A DNA stretch of 27,000 nucleotides from Euprymna scolopes (GCA_024364805.1 CM044501.1:111204642-111231641); one strand, 5' to 3'. Counted from the first letter of the stretch, positions 9,374 to 18,341 are shown. A program made the numbers and translations. Notes: generated from the sequence alone by a model not told the origin.

Positions 9374-9560
9374 GTTTTGGTCAAGATCAAAGTGTAGTAT
9401 CTGTTCTTCGGATGCTGCACTTCTATTTCTTGTTCTCTTTCGGTGGAGGATCAGTCCTTCACGACTGAGACAATTTTTTTTTATTTTTGTACCTTTTCTC
9501 CGTTATAAAACGACCCTGGTGTCTAACTCTGTCCCGTGGGGAGGCATAGTAAATAGGTAC
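9374..9560 (+). mobile_element. U2-snRNA-headed SINE-like repeat, copy B
   Basis: TTTTGGTCAAGATCAAAGTG followed by TAGTATCTGTTCTT (9374-9407) matches U2 snRNA from its GGCCTTTTGG region onward. The following GATGCTGCACTT (9411-9422) pairs with AAGTGTAGTATC (9390-9401) through two G-U wobbles. The tail TCTAACTCTGTCCCGTGGGG then AGGCATAGTAAATAGGTAC matches copies A, D and E. The middle block with GTGCCCCTT is missing or replaced by a T-tract. The 3' border coincides with the start of a local 64-bp duplication. Confidence 0.75.
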
Positions 9561-9684
9561 TGCAAACAAGTCACCTCTCAGGACTTGTGTGTAACAACGA
9601 ACCATCGGAAATTGTTCTGTCTACTGCAAACCAGTCACCTCTCAAGATTTGTTTAGAACAACGAACTATCTGAAACGTTTCTGA
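9559..9684 (+). repeat. Tandem duplication of about 64 bp
   Basis: ACTGCAAACAAGTCACCTCT at 9559 is repeated as ACTGCAAACCAGTCACCTCT at 9623, and both copies continue through ...TTTG/CTTG..., AACAACGAAC.ATC and GAAA. The first copy begins exactly where the U2-headed repeat ends, so the duplication may be a target-site product or later slippage. Confidence 0.8.
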
Positions 9685-9689
9685 AACTA

Positions 9690-10009
9690 AACATGGCTTA
9701 CACTTCTAGATGGGTTAAAGTTAATTCTGTATTGTAGACATCTTTTTTTTTTCTTTTTTTTTTTTTAAATTAAAGTGCCTTTTCTCTTTCTAAGTCTGAC
9801 CCAACAACATTTAAATGTCAGATCCTATAATCTACTTTGAAATCGAATCTCTCTCACTTAAATGCTAAAAAAATTAAGTTTTAAATTTCTCTTTTGTTTA
9901 AGGACAGATAAACTTTAAGTTTGGTTTTTTTTTTTTTTTATCTTTGATAAAAAGCTTCTTTTTTTTTAATTCATTTTTTTAATTTTCCATAATATACGCA
10001 GGATATTTC
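9690..10009. other. AT-rich stretch with T-tracts
   Basis: Only long T-runs (9733-9764, 9927-9939, 9959-9968) and AT-rich DNA are seen. No feature was recognised. Confidence 0.6.
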
Positions 10010-10300
10010 TCAGCAATATGTTAGAAACGTAGCAGTTCGTCAAAGTCGACGTCACTCCTCACAATTAGCTGCATGGAATCAGTGTCTTTGTTAACGAACT
10101 CTTATTGCTGAAGGCGGACGATTTTTGATCCGCACTGCTGTTCAAGCGCTGCAGATGTGCGTTTCATGTCTTAGTACAGGTGCACTCTCATCAATGCTCA
10201 CACAAAGTTCTTCTACGTAATGCTTCAAACCCTTTTTAATATGCTTCTCACCAGGTTGCACCACCATCGACTAGGTCTTACAACTTTTGTGGTGAGATGT
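10010..10300. other. Unclassified higher-complexity island
   Basis: About 290 bases with balanced composition sit in AT-rich surroundings. On the minus strand a frame reads QPGEKHIKKGLKHYVEELCV and continues SIDESAPVLRHETHICSA, which looks protein-like. A plus-strand frame (AEGGRFLIRTAVQALQMC) is also open, so strand is undecided. Stops interrupt both. It could be a decayed transposase or retrogene; I do not recognise the family. Confidence 0.35.
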
Positions 10301-10837
10301 TACAATTAAAACAAAAAAATTTTTTAAAATAGAACTAATGTAGTTTCTCTATTTTTTTCATCTTTTCTTTCTTATCTTATTTCAATTGTTATTTTGCTAT
10401 CAAGAATTAGCAGGTGAAACGTGTGACCAACTCAGTTTTACCATAAAGTAAACAAGTGTGTGTGTGTGTGGGGGGGGGTCTCTATATTGCCCGGTCATTA
10501 AAAAAAAATAAAGGAATTGACAAATGCTGGCTGCAAACTCGCATAACTAGAATTAATAAGCAAATGCATTATCAATGCAATCACGAGGACGCAGATGTTA
10601 TCATGCAAATTTAGCTTTTTAAAACAAAAGAACGAAATGAAGGTTTGCGCATGCACAGTTTGCAAACCACGTCAAAAGCAAGGTTTTTATCTGACCCTCC
10701 CCTTTTAAACAAAACATTTCTACACGTAATAATGGAACTTTCCAATTTTTCCATGTTATGTGTTCGAGAGATGACTCTTTCTAACGAGACCATGTTCATG
10801 CTTGTACGATACGGATGACAAGTTTTTACGGACATAC
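10301..10837. other. AT-rich stretch with a GT/G run
   Basis: A (GT)8 run followed by nine G (10457-10480) is the only structure. The remainder has no recognised feature. Confidence 0.6.
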
Positions 10838-10860
10838 AAACACACACACACACACACACA
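10838..10860. repeat. (CA)n microsatellite
   Basis: About eleven CA units are seen directly; the 82-codon minus frame starting inside it (MCVCVCV) is an artefact. Confidence 0.95.
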
Positions 10861-11130
10861 GACGACTGAGATTTATATAACAGATAGAAAATTATTATTT
10901 TTTTATATGAGGATTGATAATTTGTAATTTTGTAACTATTGTTAACATCTTTATTATATTCTCAGCATTCCAACTGATATGAATAGATTAGAACACCAGT
11001 AAGAAAACAGTAATTATTTATTTATATATACTAACGAACCACCCAGTGTTGCTCAGTCGTAAAATATGCATAAATATCATATTTTAATTTTTACAGGAAC
11101 TGAGACATGTGTATGCAAGTATTGTTTTTT

Positions 11131-11195
11131 TAGTCGCATGCAAGCGACTCTAGAAGTCACTCCGTCTGTCAGTCGGTCTGTCGGTAACACTTTTG
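11131..11195 (+). repeat. Hairpin plus GTCTGTC-rich block
   Basis: AGTCGC and GCGACT (11132-11149) form a six-base stem around ATGCAA, and a run of GTCTGTCAGTCGGTCTGTC follows. The arrangement resembles the termini of an unclassified molluscan repeat I half-remember. It directly precedes the first U2 head. Confidence 0.4.
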
Positions 11196-11315
11196 TGCTT
11201 GGCCTTTTTGGTTAAGATCAAAGGTCTGCTGTTAATAGATGCTGTTCTTAGCTTTTTAAGCTTTTCTTGGCCTTTTGGTCAAGATCAAAATGTAGTATCT
11301 GTTCTTACTACATGT
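11196..11315 (+). mobile_element. U2-snRNA-derived repeat, copy C, with two heads in tandem
   Basis: Head 2 has TCTTGGCCTTTTGGTCAAGA at 11265-11284, followed by TCAAAATGTAGTATCTGTTC. It is the best U2 match in the window, differing from vertebrate U2 at only a few positions over about 45 bases. Head 1, 68 bases upstream, has CTTGGCCTTTTTGGTTAAGA then TCAAAGG and, after an unrelated 18 bases, GCTGTTCTTA. In head 2, ATGTAGTA (11290-11297) pairs perfectly with TACTACAT (11306-11313). The shared body of copies A, D and E is not recognisable downstream. No Sm site of a real U2 gene is present. Confidence 0.75.
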
Positions 11316-11334
11316 TGTACTTATTGTGATATGA

Positions 11335-11390
11335 AGTGGGGGATCACTTTTCTGTATTAATTTAATGTAAAATGATCACCCACTTTACAA
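11335..11390. repeat. Inverted repeat
   Basis: AAGTGGGGGATCACTTTT (11334-11351) and AAAATGATCACCCACTTT (11371-11388) are near-perfect reverse complements about 20 bases apart. Confidence 0.75.
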
Positions 11391-11402
11391 CCAGTCAATC
11401 TC

Positions 11403-11590
11403 GAAGCCATTCAAATCATTCTCCAGATCATTCAAGTTGTTTTTCAAGGATTCCAGTTATTTTTTAAGCATTCAAGTCATTCTTACGATCATTCAATTCA
11501 TCCTTAAGTTCATTAAAGTCATTCTAAGTCATTTACTTTTTAAGTAATTTCAGCCCATTTTTCGGTCATTTTAGTTTATCTTTAAGAATT
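11403..11590. repeat. Degenerate 21-bp tandem repeat
   Basis: Units of the form CATTCAAGTCATTCTTAAGAT recur about seven times with 19-21 base spacing. Because 21 is a multiple of three, the minus strand gives heptad-like peptides (NELKDELNDRKNDLN), but stops break the frame and no gene context exists. Confidence 0.65.
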
Positions 11591-11685
11591 TCATGTCAAT
11601 CCTACATTCACGCATTCATTCATTACACAAGAGCACAGACTAATGGCTATCGGCCTTGTTTCTAAACAGTTCACTTCATGTAAGT

Positions 11686-11710
11686 AAAAAAAAAAAAAAA
11701 AAAAAAAAAA
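11686..11710. repeat. A-tract
   Basis: About 25 consecutive A occur on the plus strand. It may be the tail of an inserted retroposon. Confidence 0.9.
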
Positions 11711-11780
11711 TACTTGAGCTGAGATTGAAACCAAAACTTAAAGATAGTGAGTCATATACGATAACCATTAGGCCGGCTTG
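11711..11780 (-). repeat. tRNA-like SINE head
   Basis: On the minus strand GGCCTAATGGTTATCG (A-box-like) is followed about 35 bases later by GGTTTCAATCTC (B-box-like). Spacing and order fit a tRNA head. A full cloverleaf is not evident, so this is a SINE or tRNA pseudogene, not a working tRNA. Confidence 0.45.
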
Positions 11781-12050
11781 ACACAATCTTTAAAAAAGTG
11801 TTTTCAAACCTACTTATTTTTAACATAAGGAATATGTGAAATATTTATGCATGTACATTCGTGAAATAGAAAACAGTTAAAAATATGACACCCCCCCCAT
11901 GTACTAATTTTTCAATTTTGACCTCTTAACAGCTCGTTTTTCCAGATGAAAACTGATCAAAAAGTTTTCCATATATCTGAATATCCTATATACCAAATTT
12001 CAAGTCTGTAAATACAAAATCCGTTGAGTATATAAGTTAAGAAGTGTCCG

Positions 12051-12053
<3 letters not shown>

Positions 12054-12081
<28 letters not shown>
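12054..12081. repeat. (CA)n microsatellite
   Basis: About fourteen CA units lie at the position where related Helitron-like units also carry a short CA run. Confidence 0.95.
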
Positions 12082-12083
<2 letters not shown>

Positions 12084-12085
12084 TC

Positions 12086-12515
12086 TTTTAGTCATTTTTT
12101 AGGGTGAAAAAGCAGTAAAAAAAAAAAAAAATATATATATAGTGTAGTAATCCTGAGGACAGAATGATGCTCTCCCCTGCATCTGTGTTTAGCCAATTAA
12201 AAGGGAGCCTTCAGGGCGCCTATACTATTTTGCAATCATTTTACTTTTTACTTACTATCTTTTAATACTTAGTAGTATGTGTTCTGCTGTCGTGTAGTTA
12301 TCTTGCCAGGCATTACCTCCTCCTTTGGGAGAAAGTTAATATACCATGATACTATCCTCCTTATATAGAGGGTAGTAATACACTAGCAAATATCTATACA
12401 ATCTCTAGTCTTATATTTTTGTGTTTAATAATAGTTTTGTAACAATAATTCTGTAGTACTACAACAAATCTAGACAAAGTTATAGTTGAGGTTCATACTA
12501 GAATTATCAACATAG
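12086..12515. other. Unclassified AT-rich DNA with one short hairpin
   Basis: ACTATCCTC and GAGGGTAGT (12350-12376) form a stem with CTAG a few bases downstream, loosely like a Helitron end but lacking the following T. Nothing else was recognised. Confidence 0.4.
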
Positions 12516-12519
12516 ACAT

Positions 12520-12710
12520 ATGACGTAATGGTTAAAAGCATTGGTTAACAATCAGTTCTAATTGTGACAATCTTCTGTAGGTTGTAGGTTCAATCCTTCC
12601 TATAGGCAATAATAGCTAAGAATAATACAATAATGAATACTTTTACTCCATTATGATTGACAGAACGAGAACAATTTACTCCCATGGTTTAAATAAATAA
12701 TTCAGTTGAA
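12520..12710 (+). mobile_element. tRNA-derived SINE
   Basis: TAATGGTTAAAAGCATTGG at 12526-12544 (A box region) and GGTTCAATCC at 12587-12596 (perfect B box) are 60 bases apart, as in a tRNA head. The downstream body to about 12710 is AT-rich and its 3' border is uncertain. Pol III transcription from these boxes is the expected mode for such elements. Confidence 0.6.
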
Positions 12711-12847
12711 AATTTCTTACAGGTTCCTCGATTCGCAAAGATGCATATGAAGATGATGAATGGTTACATTGGGCAAAACATTGAATATAGCAACCATGAT
12801 AAGAATAGAAATCCAAATCATATAATGTCATTAAAAACTAGCAGGAC

Positions 12848-12864
12848 CTGTGGAAATTCCACAG
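12848..12864. repeat. Perfect 17-base palindrome
   Basis: CTGTGGAAATTCCACAG is an 8+1+8 inverted repeat. CTGTGGAAATTCCA occurs again on the minus strand near 20985-20998, so it may belong to a dispersed repeat. Confidence 0.8.
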
Positions 12865-12965
12865 AATGAGAAATATATTTTATCAACAAATGTTTTCATA
12901 ACGCTGATATTTTTTTATTTTATTTATTTATTTTTGTTTTTTTTTGGATAACACAAAAAATTAGT

Positions 12966-13122
12966 TTTTTTTTTTTTTTTTTTTTTTTTTTNNNNNNNNN
13001 NNNNNNNNNNNNNNNNNNNNNNNNNNNNNNNNNNNNNNNNNNNNNNNNNNNNNNNNNNNNNNNNNNNNNNNNNNNNNNNNNNNNNNNNNNNNNNNNTTTT
13101 TTTTTTTTTTTTTTTTTTTTTT
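12966..13122. other. Assembly gap inside a poly-T tract
   Basis: 105 N (12992-13096) are bordered by 26 T on each side. The gap most likely reflects failure to assemble or size a homopolymer. The apparent poly-Lys frame across it is an artefact. Confidence 0.97.
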
Positions 13123-13794
13123 CCAAGTCAAATTTCACGAATTTGGCTTTTTTTTTTCTTTCTTTTTTTTTTTAAGCAATTTCGCCTTCAAAACATAACA
13201 GACTAAGAAGCAATCATAATATTAAATAATATAAATAAATAATGTTTTAAATATTTATATGGTGTTCTACTCATTATTCAAGGTTTTTTGCAATATTGAC
13301 TTTTATAACTATTAGATGTGAATTTTTTATGCCTTTCTTTTTTATATAAAACTTCGTTAGATAAGAACCTATGATCATGGCCAATTTCCTCCCATCATTG
13401 TGGTGAGGATGATCAGAGTTCACAAAGAAAAACTTTGGCAAGTTTATTTGTACAAATTTCCTCAGGAATTAGTAAACCAGCCATGGTATGTATCATGGCT
13501 AAAGTGCACGTAGAAGAATCGGCAGTTGTGTAGAAATTAGAAAATTAGATTCCCAGGCGAAAAAAGAAAAAAATGGTGCCAAATATTTCTTTAATTCTTA
13601 CATGGCTTAAAAAAAAAAAAAGTTTTTATTTATTTGCTTTGTTTCTTTAAATCGATTTCTTAAGGTTTTCAAATCCAGATAGAATACCAGATGTTTGCAT
13701 ATTAAACGGTACATGGAAATCTTCATTTTTATTACTGTATGTTATGGTTGAATACGAGTTTATGTACTTGATATAAGTGGGGTTTTATTCATTA
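13123..13794. other. AT-rich stretch without a recognised feature
   Basis: T-tracts and unique-looking DNA; a less AT-rich patch at 13355-13530 has no open frame or motif I can name. Confidence 0.55.
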
Positions 13795-14190
13795 TCTCTA
13801 CTGTTATATAAAAAGAACTTGTGTCTGTGAGTTTGTTACCTATGAACTCCGAAACAACTGGACAGATTTTTATGAAATTTCACACAAATGTACTTTATGT
13901 ATCTAGCAGTGTTCTTAGATAGGTTTTGTATCAAAATAAGTATTGATAATCGAAATAATCCGATGAAAGAAGGAACAGAAGATTTTGACCAAAGTTAACG
14001 CCTTACACAGCCTAACATCAAAAATGCATTTGAGAAGTTTTATTACCACACAAGCAGAAAGGTCCGGCATATAAAATCAGCAATAGGTTCTTTTGATATG
14101 ACAGGAGTGCGTTCAAAATGAATTTCTTTTTAAAGCAAAAGCTTTAAAAGTTTTCAATTTTATAATACCTGAAAATTTGCTAAGAATTTT
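13795..14190 (+). mobile_element. Helitron-like 5' end and flank
   Basis: After an A, the sequence begins TCTCTACTGTTATATAAAAA, followed by CTTGTGTCTGTGAGTTTG and ATGAACTCCGAAACAACTGG. This 'TC...TATATAAAAAG...CTCCGAAAC.ACTGGA' start is one I associate with invertebrate Helitrons. No matching CTAG hairpin was found downstream, so the right border is a guess. Confidence 0.42.
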
Positions 14191-14203
14191 AAAGGCAGTC
14201 ATA

Positions 14204-14233
14204 AATTCATTCTTTTTTTTTTTTTTTTTTTTT
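14204..14233. repeat. T-tract
   Basis: About 25 T occur with little interruption, low complexity. Confidence 0.85.
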
Positions 14234-14376
14234 CCTCCAGATTAAGAGCATAAGATAAAAATGGTTGATGAATAAATATAAATGCATTCTGGTAGATTTA
14301 ATTTAGTAATTAAATTACATTTTTGATTTAAACAAATATTTCATTAATAGTAAATAAAAATTGTTATAATCAAAGT

Positions 14377-14570
14377 TCCTATTTATTTACTTCCCCACAA
14401 GGGCAAGGTGACACACTGTCGGTTCTTATTGTGGAAAAAATTCAGCTCCCAAAAAAGAGCACTTTCGATTGAAGCAAAAATTAAAATTGCTGCAGTCTAG
14501 AAGGACTTTTCCTTCACTGACCGTGTAGAATCGGAACATACACTACACATTGTTCCTAACCAAGAAGAGT
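14377..14570 (-). mobile_element. U2-snRNA-headed SINE-like repeat, copy D
   Basis: On the minus strand the head reads CTTCTTGGTTAGGAACAATG and TGTAGTGTATGTTC, the U2 segment with changes shared with copy E (GGAACAA for AGATCAA). CTACAC downstream pairs with GTGTAG. The body has CAATTTTAATTTTTGC, AAAGTGCTCTTTTTTGGGAG, CCACAATAAGAACCGAC and the tail CTTGTGGGGAAGTAAATAAA followed by TAGG. It is a full-length-looking copy of about 195 bp in the opposite orientation to copies A-C. Confidence 0.75.
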
Positions 14571-14959
14571 TAGTATTTATCTCCCGTTTCAGAAATGACC
14601 TATACTGTTGATTTTTGTATCAAAGTAAATTTCCCAGTGGTGCTGAGGCACCAGGTAAGTATAAGGTCTGAAAGATTTAGTTTTTATCAAAGTTATATAA
14701 GTAATTATTAAATTTATATTGAGGTGAGAAATACACACGAATATCAAGATTTCTTATAATTTTATTGATATTGATTATCAGAAATTTCCAATCTGAAACA
14801 TGAACTAATCACTTAATTGCTTTCTTTTTCTCTGTCTTTCTCCCTCTCACACTCTCAATAATTTTTATAGGCAGACTGTGTGCTTTTAGGTTCTGAGTTC
14901 AGTTCCTATGATGAACTAGCTTTTTCCTTTTTCTTTTTCTTTTTTTTTCTAGCTGGAGA

Positions 14960-15345
14960 TAGCTGGATGCTAGACAATCTCCTGTTATTCCATACATACC
15001 AACCCAGAAATCTTTTTAAAGATTCTAACCGTCCCTTTAAATGCAATTATTTCTATTTCTCTTGCACTTGGTTCACTGGGTATATTTGCCAAATATTTTT
15101 GGAAATTCTATTTTTGTGTGTTTGGTTGCTCCTATAATTTCTGGAATGATGGAAATCTTAAGATTCCAGTTTCTTTTCATGTTGGACATAAAACCTTGGT
15201 ATTTCGTTATCTTTTTCACTCTCAGCTCTGTTTAATTCTGTATCATTGGGGGACACTAACTTCTAAGGTTGTTTCTTTCTCCTTGTCCCATACCGCTATG
15301 TCAGGTTTAATAGTTCCACTTTCTAGGTAGGATCGAATCTTCAAC
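14960..15345 (-). pseudogene. LINE C-terminal fragment with PD-(D/E)XK-like block
   Basis: The minus strand contains SGTIKPDIAVWDKEKETTLE then VSVP. After frameshifts come KYLANIPSEPSAREIEIIAF and KGTVRI. This matches the region I know from invertebrate non-LTR elements reading KPDIVVWDK...EISVP...GA.G.IPK...LGTAHILRKVL. The PD...E pattern suggests a restriction-like endonuclease region. At least two frameshifts and several stops are present, so it is dead. The plus-strand frames of 64-85 codons over the same span are shadows. Confidence 0.6.
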
Positions 15346-16024
15346 CTTCAGAATGTAACTTACTACTGAATTTTACTATGCAAGAACCGATAGCATAATG
15401 GATAAAGTTTGATAACACTAGAATAATGCTTACAAAAGATATGCACTTTTTTATGAGTTTCAGCATTAAGTGTATCAATTAAAACAAAATTTTGATATTA
15501 TAAATAAAAAATAAATTGAATAAACACAGATAAAATAAACTGTTAATTACCCTTAAAACAACACTCCTTATAATTACTTAGATGAGGTTTGTGACTGTGA
15601 GCAGGAGTTTTTTTCATTCCTCAACCCTCCACCCCCCGAGATATTCGTCACGCTAGTTTATTATTAAATATGCTGTTGACATTTGTTGCATACAAATGAA
15701 GATTGCCTAATTCTGTCAAACTATTTTACGTTGTAATTGATTGCAATCACATTTGTAAACCTAATTTACAATAAAGCATGATCTTATTATGAAAGATTAT
15801 TTCTTGAATTAGATTGGGGTCACCGTTTATAACAATTATTGGTCTCTTAATTGTTATTGCACTAAAAGACATGAAGCACAAATGAGGGCAATTTACTCTT
15901 AGGGAATGAAAATGTTTGGATTGAAATTCTCAGAAAATTAATGACATCTGAAAAAAGGCCAAAGAGTACAAGAACTGAAATATTAAAAATGCTAAACATG
16001 ATGCGGAAAATAATCTAAAACGCA
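15346..16024. other. AT-rich stretch without a recognised feature
   Basis: One A-box-like string (ATAGCATAATGGATAAAG, 15391-15408) lacks a B box downstream. The CCACCCCCCGAG run at 15629-15640 is isolated. Confidence 0.55.
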
Positions 16025-16033
16025 TAAGCTATT

Positions 16034-16150
16034 ATCGTTTAATGTTCGTTTTGCATGCTGGCATGCATTGAATGGCTTTTCAAATTGATTTCAAACTAAC
16101 CTATCTCCGGCCAGGTCTCCCTATTTCTTGCAAGTCCATGTTTATTTCTT
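16034..16150 (+). repeat. Cephalopod-type dispersed repeat ('CATGCTGGCATG')
   Basis: TTTAATGTTCGTTTTGCATG then CTGGCATGCATTGAATGG is close to a sequence I remember as abundant in octopus, squid and cuttlefish DNA (CCATGCTGGCATGGGTTGGACGG form). The identity rests on memory. It abuts the 3' end of the LINE fragment to its right. Confidence 0.5.
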
Positions 16151-16154
16151 CCAT

Positions 16155-16660
16155 ATTTTGCACCACTTATCAAGGCCTTGAGGTCACTTGAGGATAAGAG
16201 TTAATGAGTGTACAGTGATAAAGGGGAACATGCCATAGTCATCGTTAGTAGTGGAAATTTGGTAAATTGGATTACTTAAGGGGATGGCTCATCAAGAATT
16301 TGTTTATGTTGGACTTGAAGACAACCATATTGTAGTAAGTTGGAAGGCAGGAAAGCGGAACAGAGCCCCACAGGTGTGCAGTTTTAAGAAAGAAGCTTTG
16401 TTTATGGAATTTAGGTTTAGACACAGACAAAGAATGGGGGAAATTATTGATAGTGGTTTCAGCTAGACGAGTGTTTTTCATGAAAGACAAAACAGAGGGA
16501 GACCATAATCTGGAGCTCAGATGAGCACTTGCCATGAAAACAATGGTAAAGCATAGAGACAGGCCCGCAACGTCCCCTCCGTGGGAAAGAGGCTGCAGGG
16601 AAGAGAAAAGGGCATCCCTCACCAGGTTACGAAGTCCAGCACCAAGCTTCCATGATAAAT
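16155..16660 (-). pseudogene. LINE ORF2 C-terminus and 3' UTR, longest copy
   Basis: An open minus-strand frame runs to a stop at 16274-16272. Recognisable blocks are SLQPLSHGGDVAGLSL, RLAETTINNFPHSLSVSKPK, FFLKTAHLWGSVPLSC and FKSNINKFLMSHPLK, all in the order expected after a LINE reverse transcriptase. About 130 codons are uninterrupted, though some conserved residues have changed (WGS for WNS). The 3' UTR continues to GCCTTGATAAGTGGTG at 16156-16172. The first 20 codons of the frame come from A/T tracts and are not LINE sequence. Confidence 0.82.
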
Positions 16661-16949
16661 GTTTTTTTTTTGTTTGTTTGTTTTTTTTTTCACTAAAAAA
16701 CATTGCAAAAAAAAGCATTAGTTTTTTTGTTTATGCATATATTTATGTTTAAGTTAATACTTTGTATCTTCCCATGTTTCTATCAACACTATTCATCTAT
16801 TGTTCCATTGTCTCTTTAGAAATGAATTAGAACTTCCTTAGAAAAAGAAGACAAAGTCCATTTCTAATATTTCAAACAACTTTATTGAGTCATTCTCGTT
16901 GTGGCGTAAATAAAAGAAAGAAAAGAGAAGGTGTCAGTAAGGGAATACA

Positions 16950-16988
<39 letters not shown>

Positions 16989-17309
16989 ATGGATGACGAC
17001 AAATGCTTAGAAAATCTTGTTTGTAAAGAAGATAAAAGAGTTTATGTATGAAGGGCGGGCCATGTAGGTGTGAGTGTGTGTGTTATATTAAATCCAGGTG
17101 TGTGTTGCTTCTGTAGCCATGTTGGTTTGTGGAACTTCTTGTTGAACCCCAGGACTAGATGACCGTGCGGAGAACAGGTGCACCCCAAGAGAGAAGATTG
17201 GAGGGTTGAAATTGTCAAAACAGTACCTGCTATAAACAATTCATTGAACACGAGTTGCTACTTTACCCATAGTTTAGAAGGGAGTTCATACCTTTCCAGA
17301 TTATTAGTG
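16661..17309. other. A/T tracts and unclassified DNA between opposed LINE tails
   Basis: T-runs (16663-16690) and about 34 A (16953-16986) frame the segment. A less AT-rich patch at 17040-17250, with GT runs and CTGTAGCCATGTTGG, has an antisense 69-codon frame that I do not recognise. Confidence 0.5.
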
Positions 17310-17595
17310 CATACTATGCCTAAACTTTAACAGATTCCATGAAAAAAGCTTCTTTCTTAGAACTGCGCGCCTGTGGAACTCTTTGCTTACCAGCTGACTA
17401 CAATATTGTCATCTTCAAGTCCAACATAAACAAGTTCTTGACGAGCCGTTCCCTTAAGTAATCCAATTTACCAAATTTCCACTATTAGCGATTACTACGA
17501 TATTGTCCCATTGACTATCATACACTCATTAACCCTTATCCTCGAGTGGTCTCCAGGCCTTAATAAGTGGGGACTCCTTTGTTAAAAAAAAAAAG
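17310..17595 (+). pseudogene. LINE 3' end, plus-strand copy
   Basis: CTTCTTTCTTAGAACTGCGC then GCCTGTGGAACTC encodes FFLRTARLWNS. After a frameshift comes ADYNIVIFKSNINKFLTSRS then LK and TAA (17458-17460). The UTR (TAATCCAATTTACCAAATTT) and the tail GCCTTAATAAGTGGGGACTC are shared with the minus-strand copy at 16155, ending in an A-run at 17585-17595. Together they form an inverted pair about 650 bp apart. Confidence 0.78.
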
Positions 17596-17688
17596 TGAAT
17601 TCAATAGATCTGGTGGAATTTTGTGTGATTTTGCTCTGAACCATTGTGCATGGGCCACCATAGTTTAAGATATGGTATATAAACCAGG

Positions 17689-18279
17689 TGTTACATGAAA
17701 GAGCTGCCCCTTATGTACGTAAGACATACTAGATAAATGAAAATGATATTAGAATAAGGTTAGAATCGAACCCTGTAGGCAAGCGTTAAAGATAATAAAT
17801 GATGAAATGTTAGAAATTCAGTCTATTGTTAATTCTATTAGAAATAGTTAAATATTGTTTATGTCGGAAAAAGAGTTGAATGGACAATGCAGATCAAAAA
17901 TATATTGTTTAAAAATAGGTTAGATTAGAATTGAGGATGCTTTTGTTTGCCAAAAGTGTGTTTGGACAAACATATGTAAAGCCACATGAAAATTAGTCAC
18001 GTTTGAAAAACACATTTCTGAAGTCATAAACAAAGATTTCTCAATATAGGAATCTGAGGGTTCGGAGTTAGGGTCAGTTGTCAGTCAGTTGATCAGAGTT
18101 GAAAGTCAACAGTTGATAAGAGATAGTCAGTTGGAGAGGAGAGCCCTTAGAAGCGAAGGGTAGAAGATTAGACCATGTAGATCCAAGTTTGAATTCATGA
18201 CGTCATCGACCGGCCGATCAGATGAATAAAGAAATCACATTTATGTTTGTAAGTGTTCGTCTCGTCATTCCTTACAACA
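17689..18279 (+). mobile_element. Candidate solo LTR fossil (Ty3/Gypsy-like)
   Basis: A segment of about 590 bp begins TGTTACATGAAAGAGCTGCC and ends CGTCTCGTCATTCCTTACAA followed by CA. It therefore has TG...CA ends with a short inverted TGTT/AACA. An AATAAA lies about 55 bases before the end, as in LTRs with a short R-U5. No second LTR, internal coding region or clear target-site duplication was seen, so it would be a lone LTR left by recombination. Family and age are uncertain; it could be another repeat type. Confidence 0.42.
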
Positions 18280-18341
18280 AAAAGGTAAATGTGTTTTTTC
18301 ATCATCCTGTAACGAACATTGTGTAACTCTTTCCAAGTATT

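Larger units (their letters stand above)
11031..12085 (-). mobile_element. Helitron-like element interrupted by nested insertions
   Basis: The left part (11031-11100) repeats CTAAC...CCCAGTGTTGCTCAG and AAAATATGCATAAATAT from the units at 7424 and 7897. The right part (11810-12085) repeats TTTTTCAATTTTGACC, AACAGCTCGTTTTT, CTATATACCAAATTTCAAG and the terminal CA run. About 680 bases between them have no counterpart in the other units and contain two U2 heads, a 21-bp repeat array and a tRNA-like head, so at least one insertion has split this copy. Confidence 0.5.

Noticed and set aside
11265-11315. A functional U2 snRNA gene
   Set aside because: Only about the first 45 nucleotides match; the Sm-binding site and 3' stem-loops are absent.
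12920-13138. Poly-Lys frame across the N gap
   Set aside because: Built from poly-T and unknown bases at an assembly gap.
14880-15330. Plus-strand frames of 64-85 codons
   Set aside because: Shadows of the minus-strand LINE fragment, which explains the sequence better.
15391-15430. tRNA-like head
   Set aside because: A-box-like string only; the nearest B-box-like string is upstream and does not fit the order.
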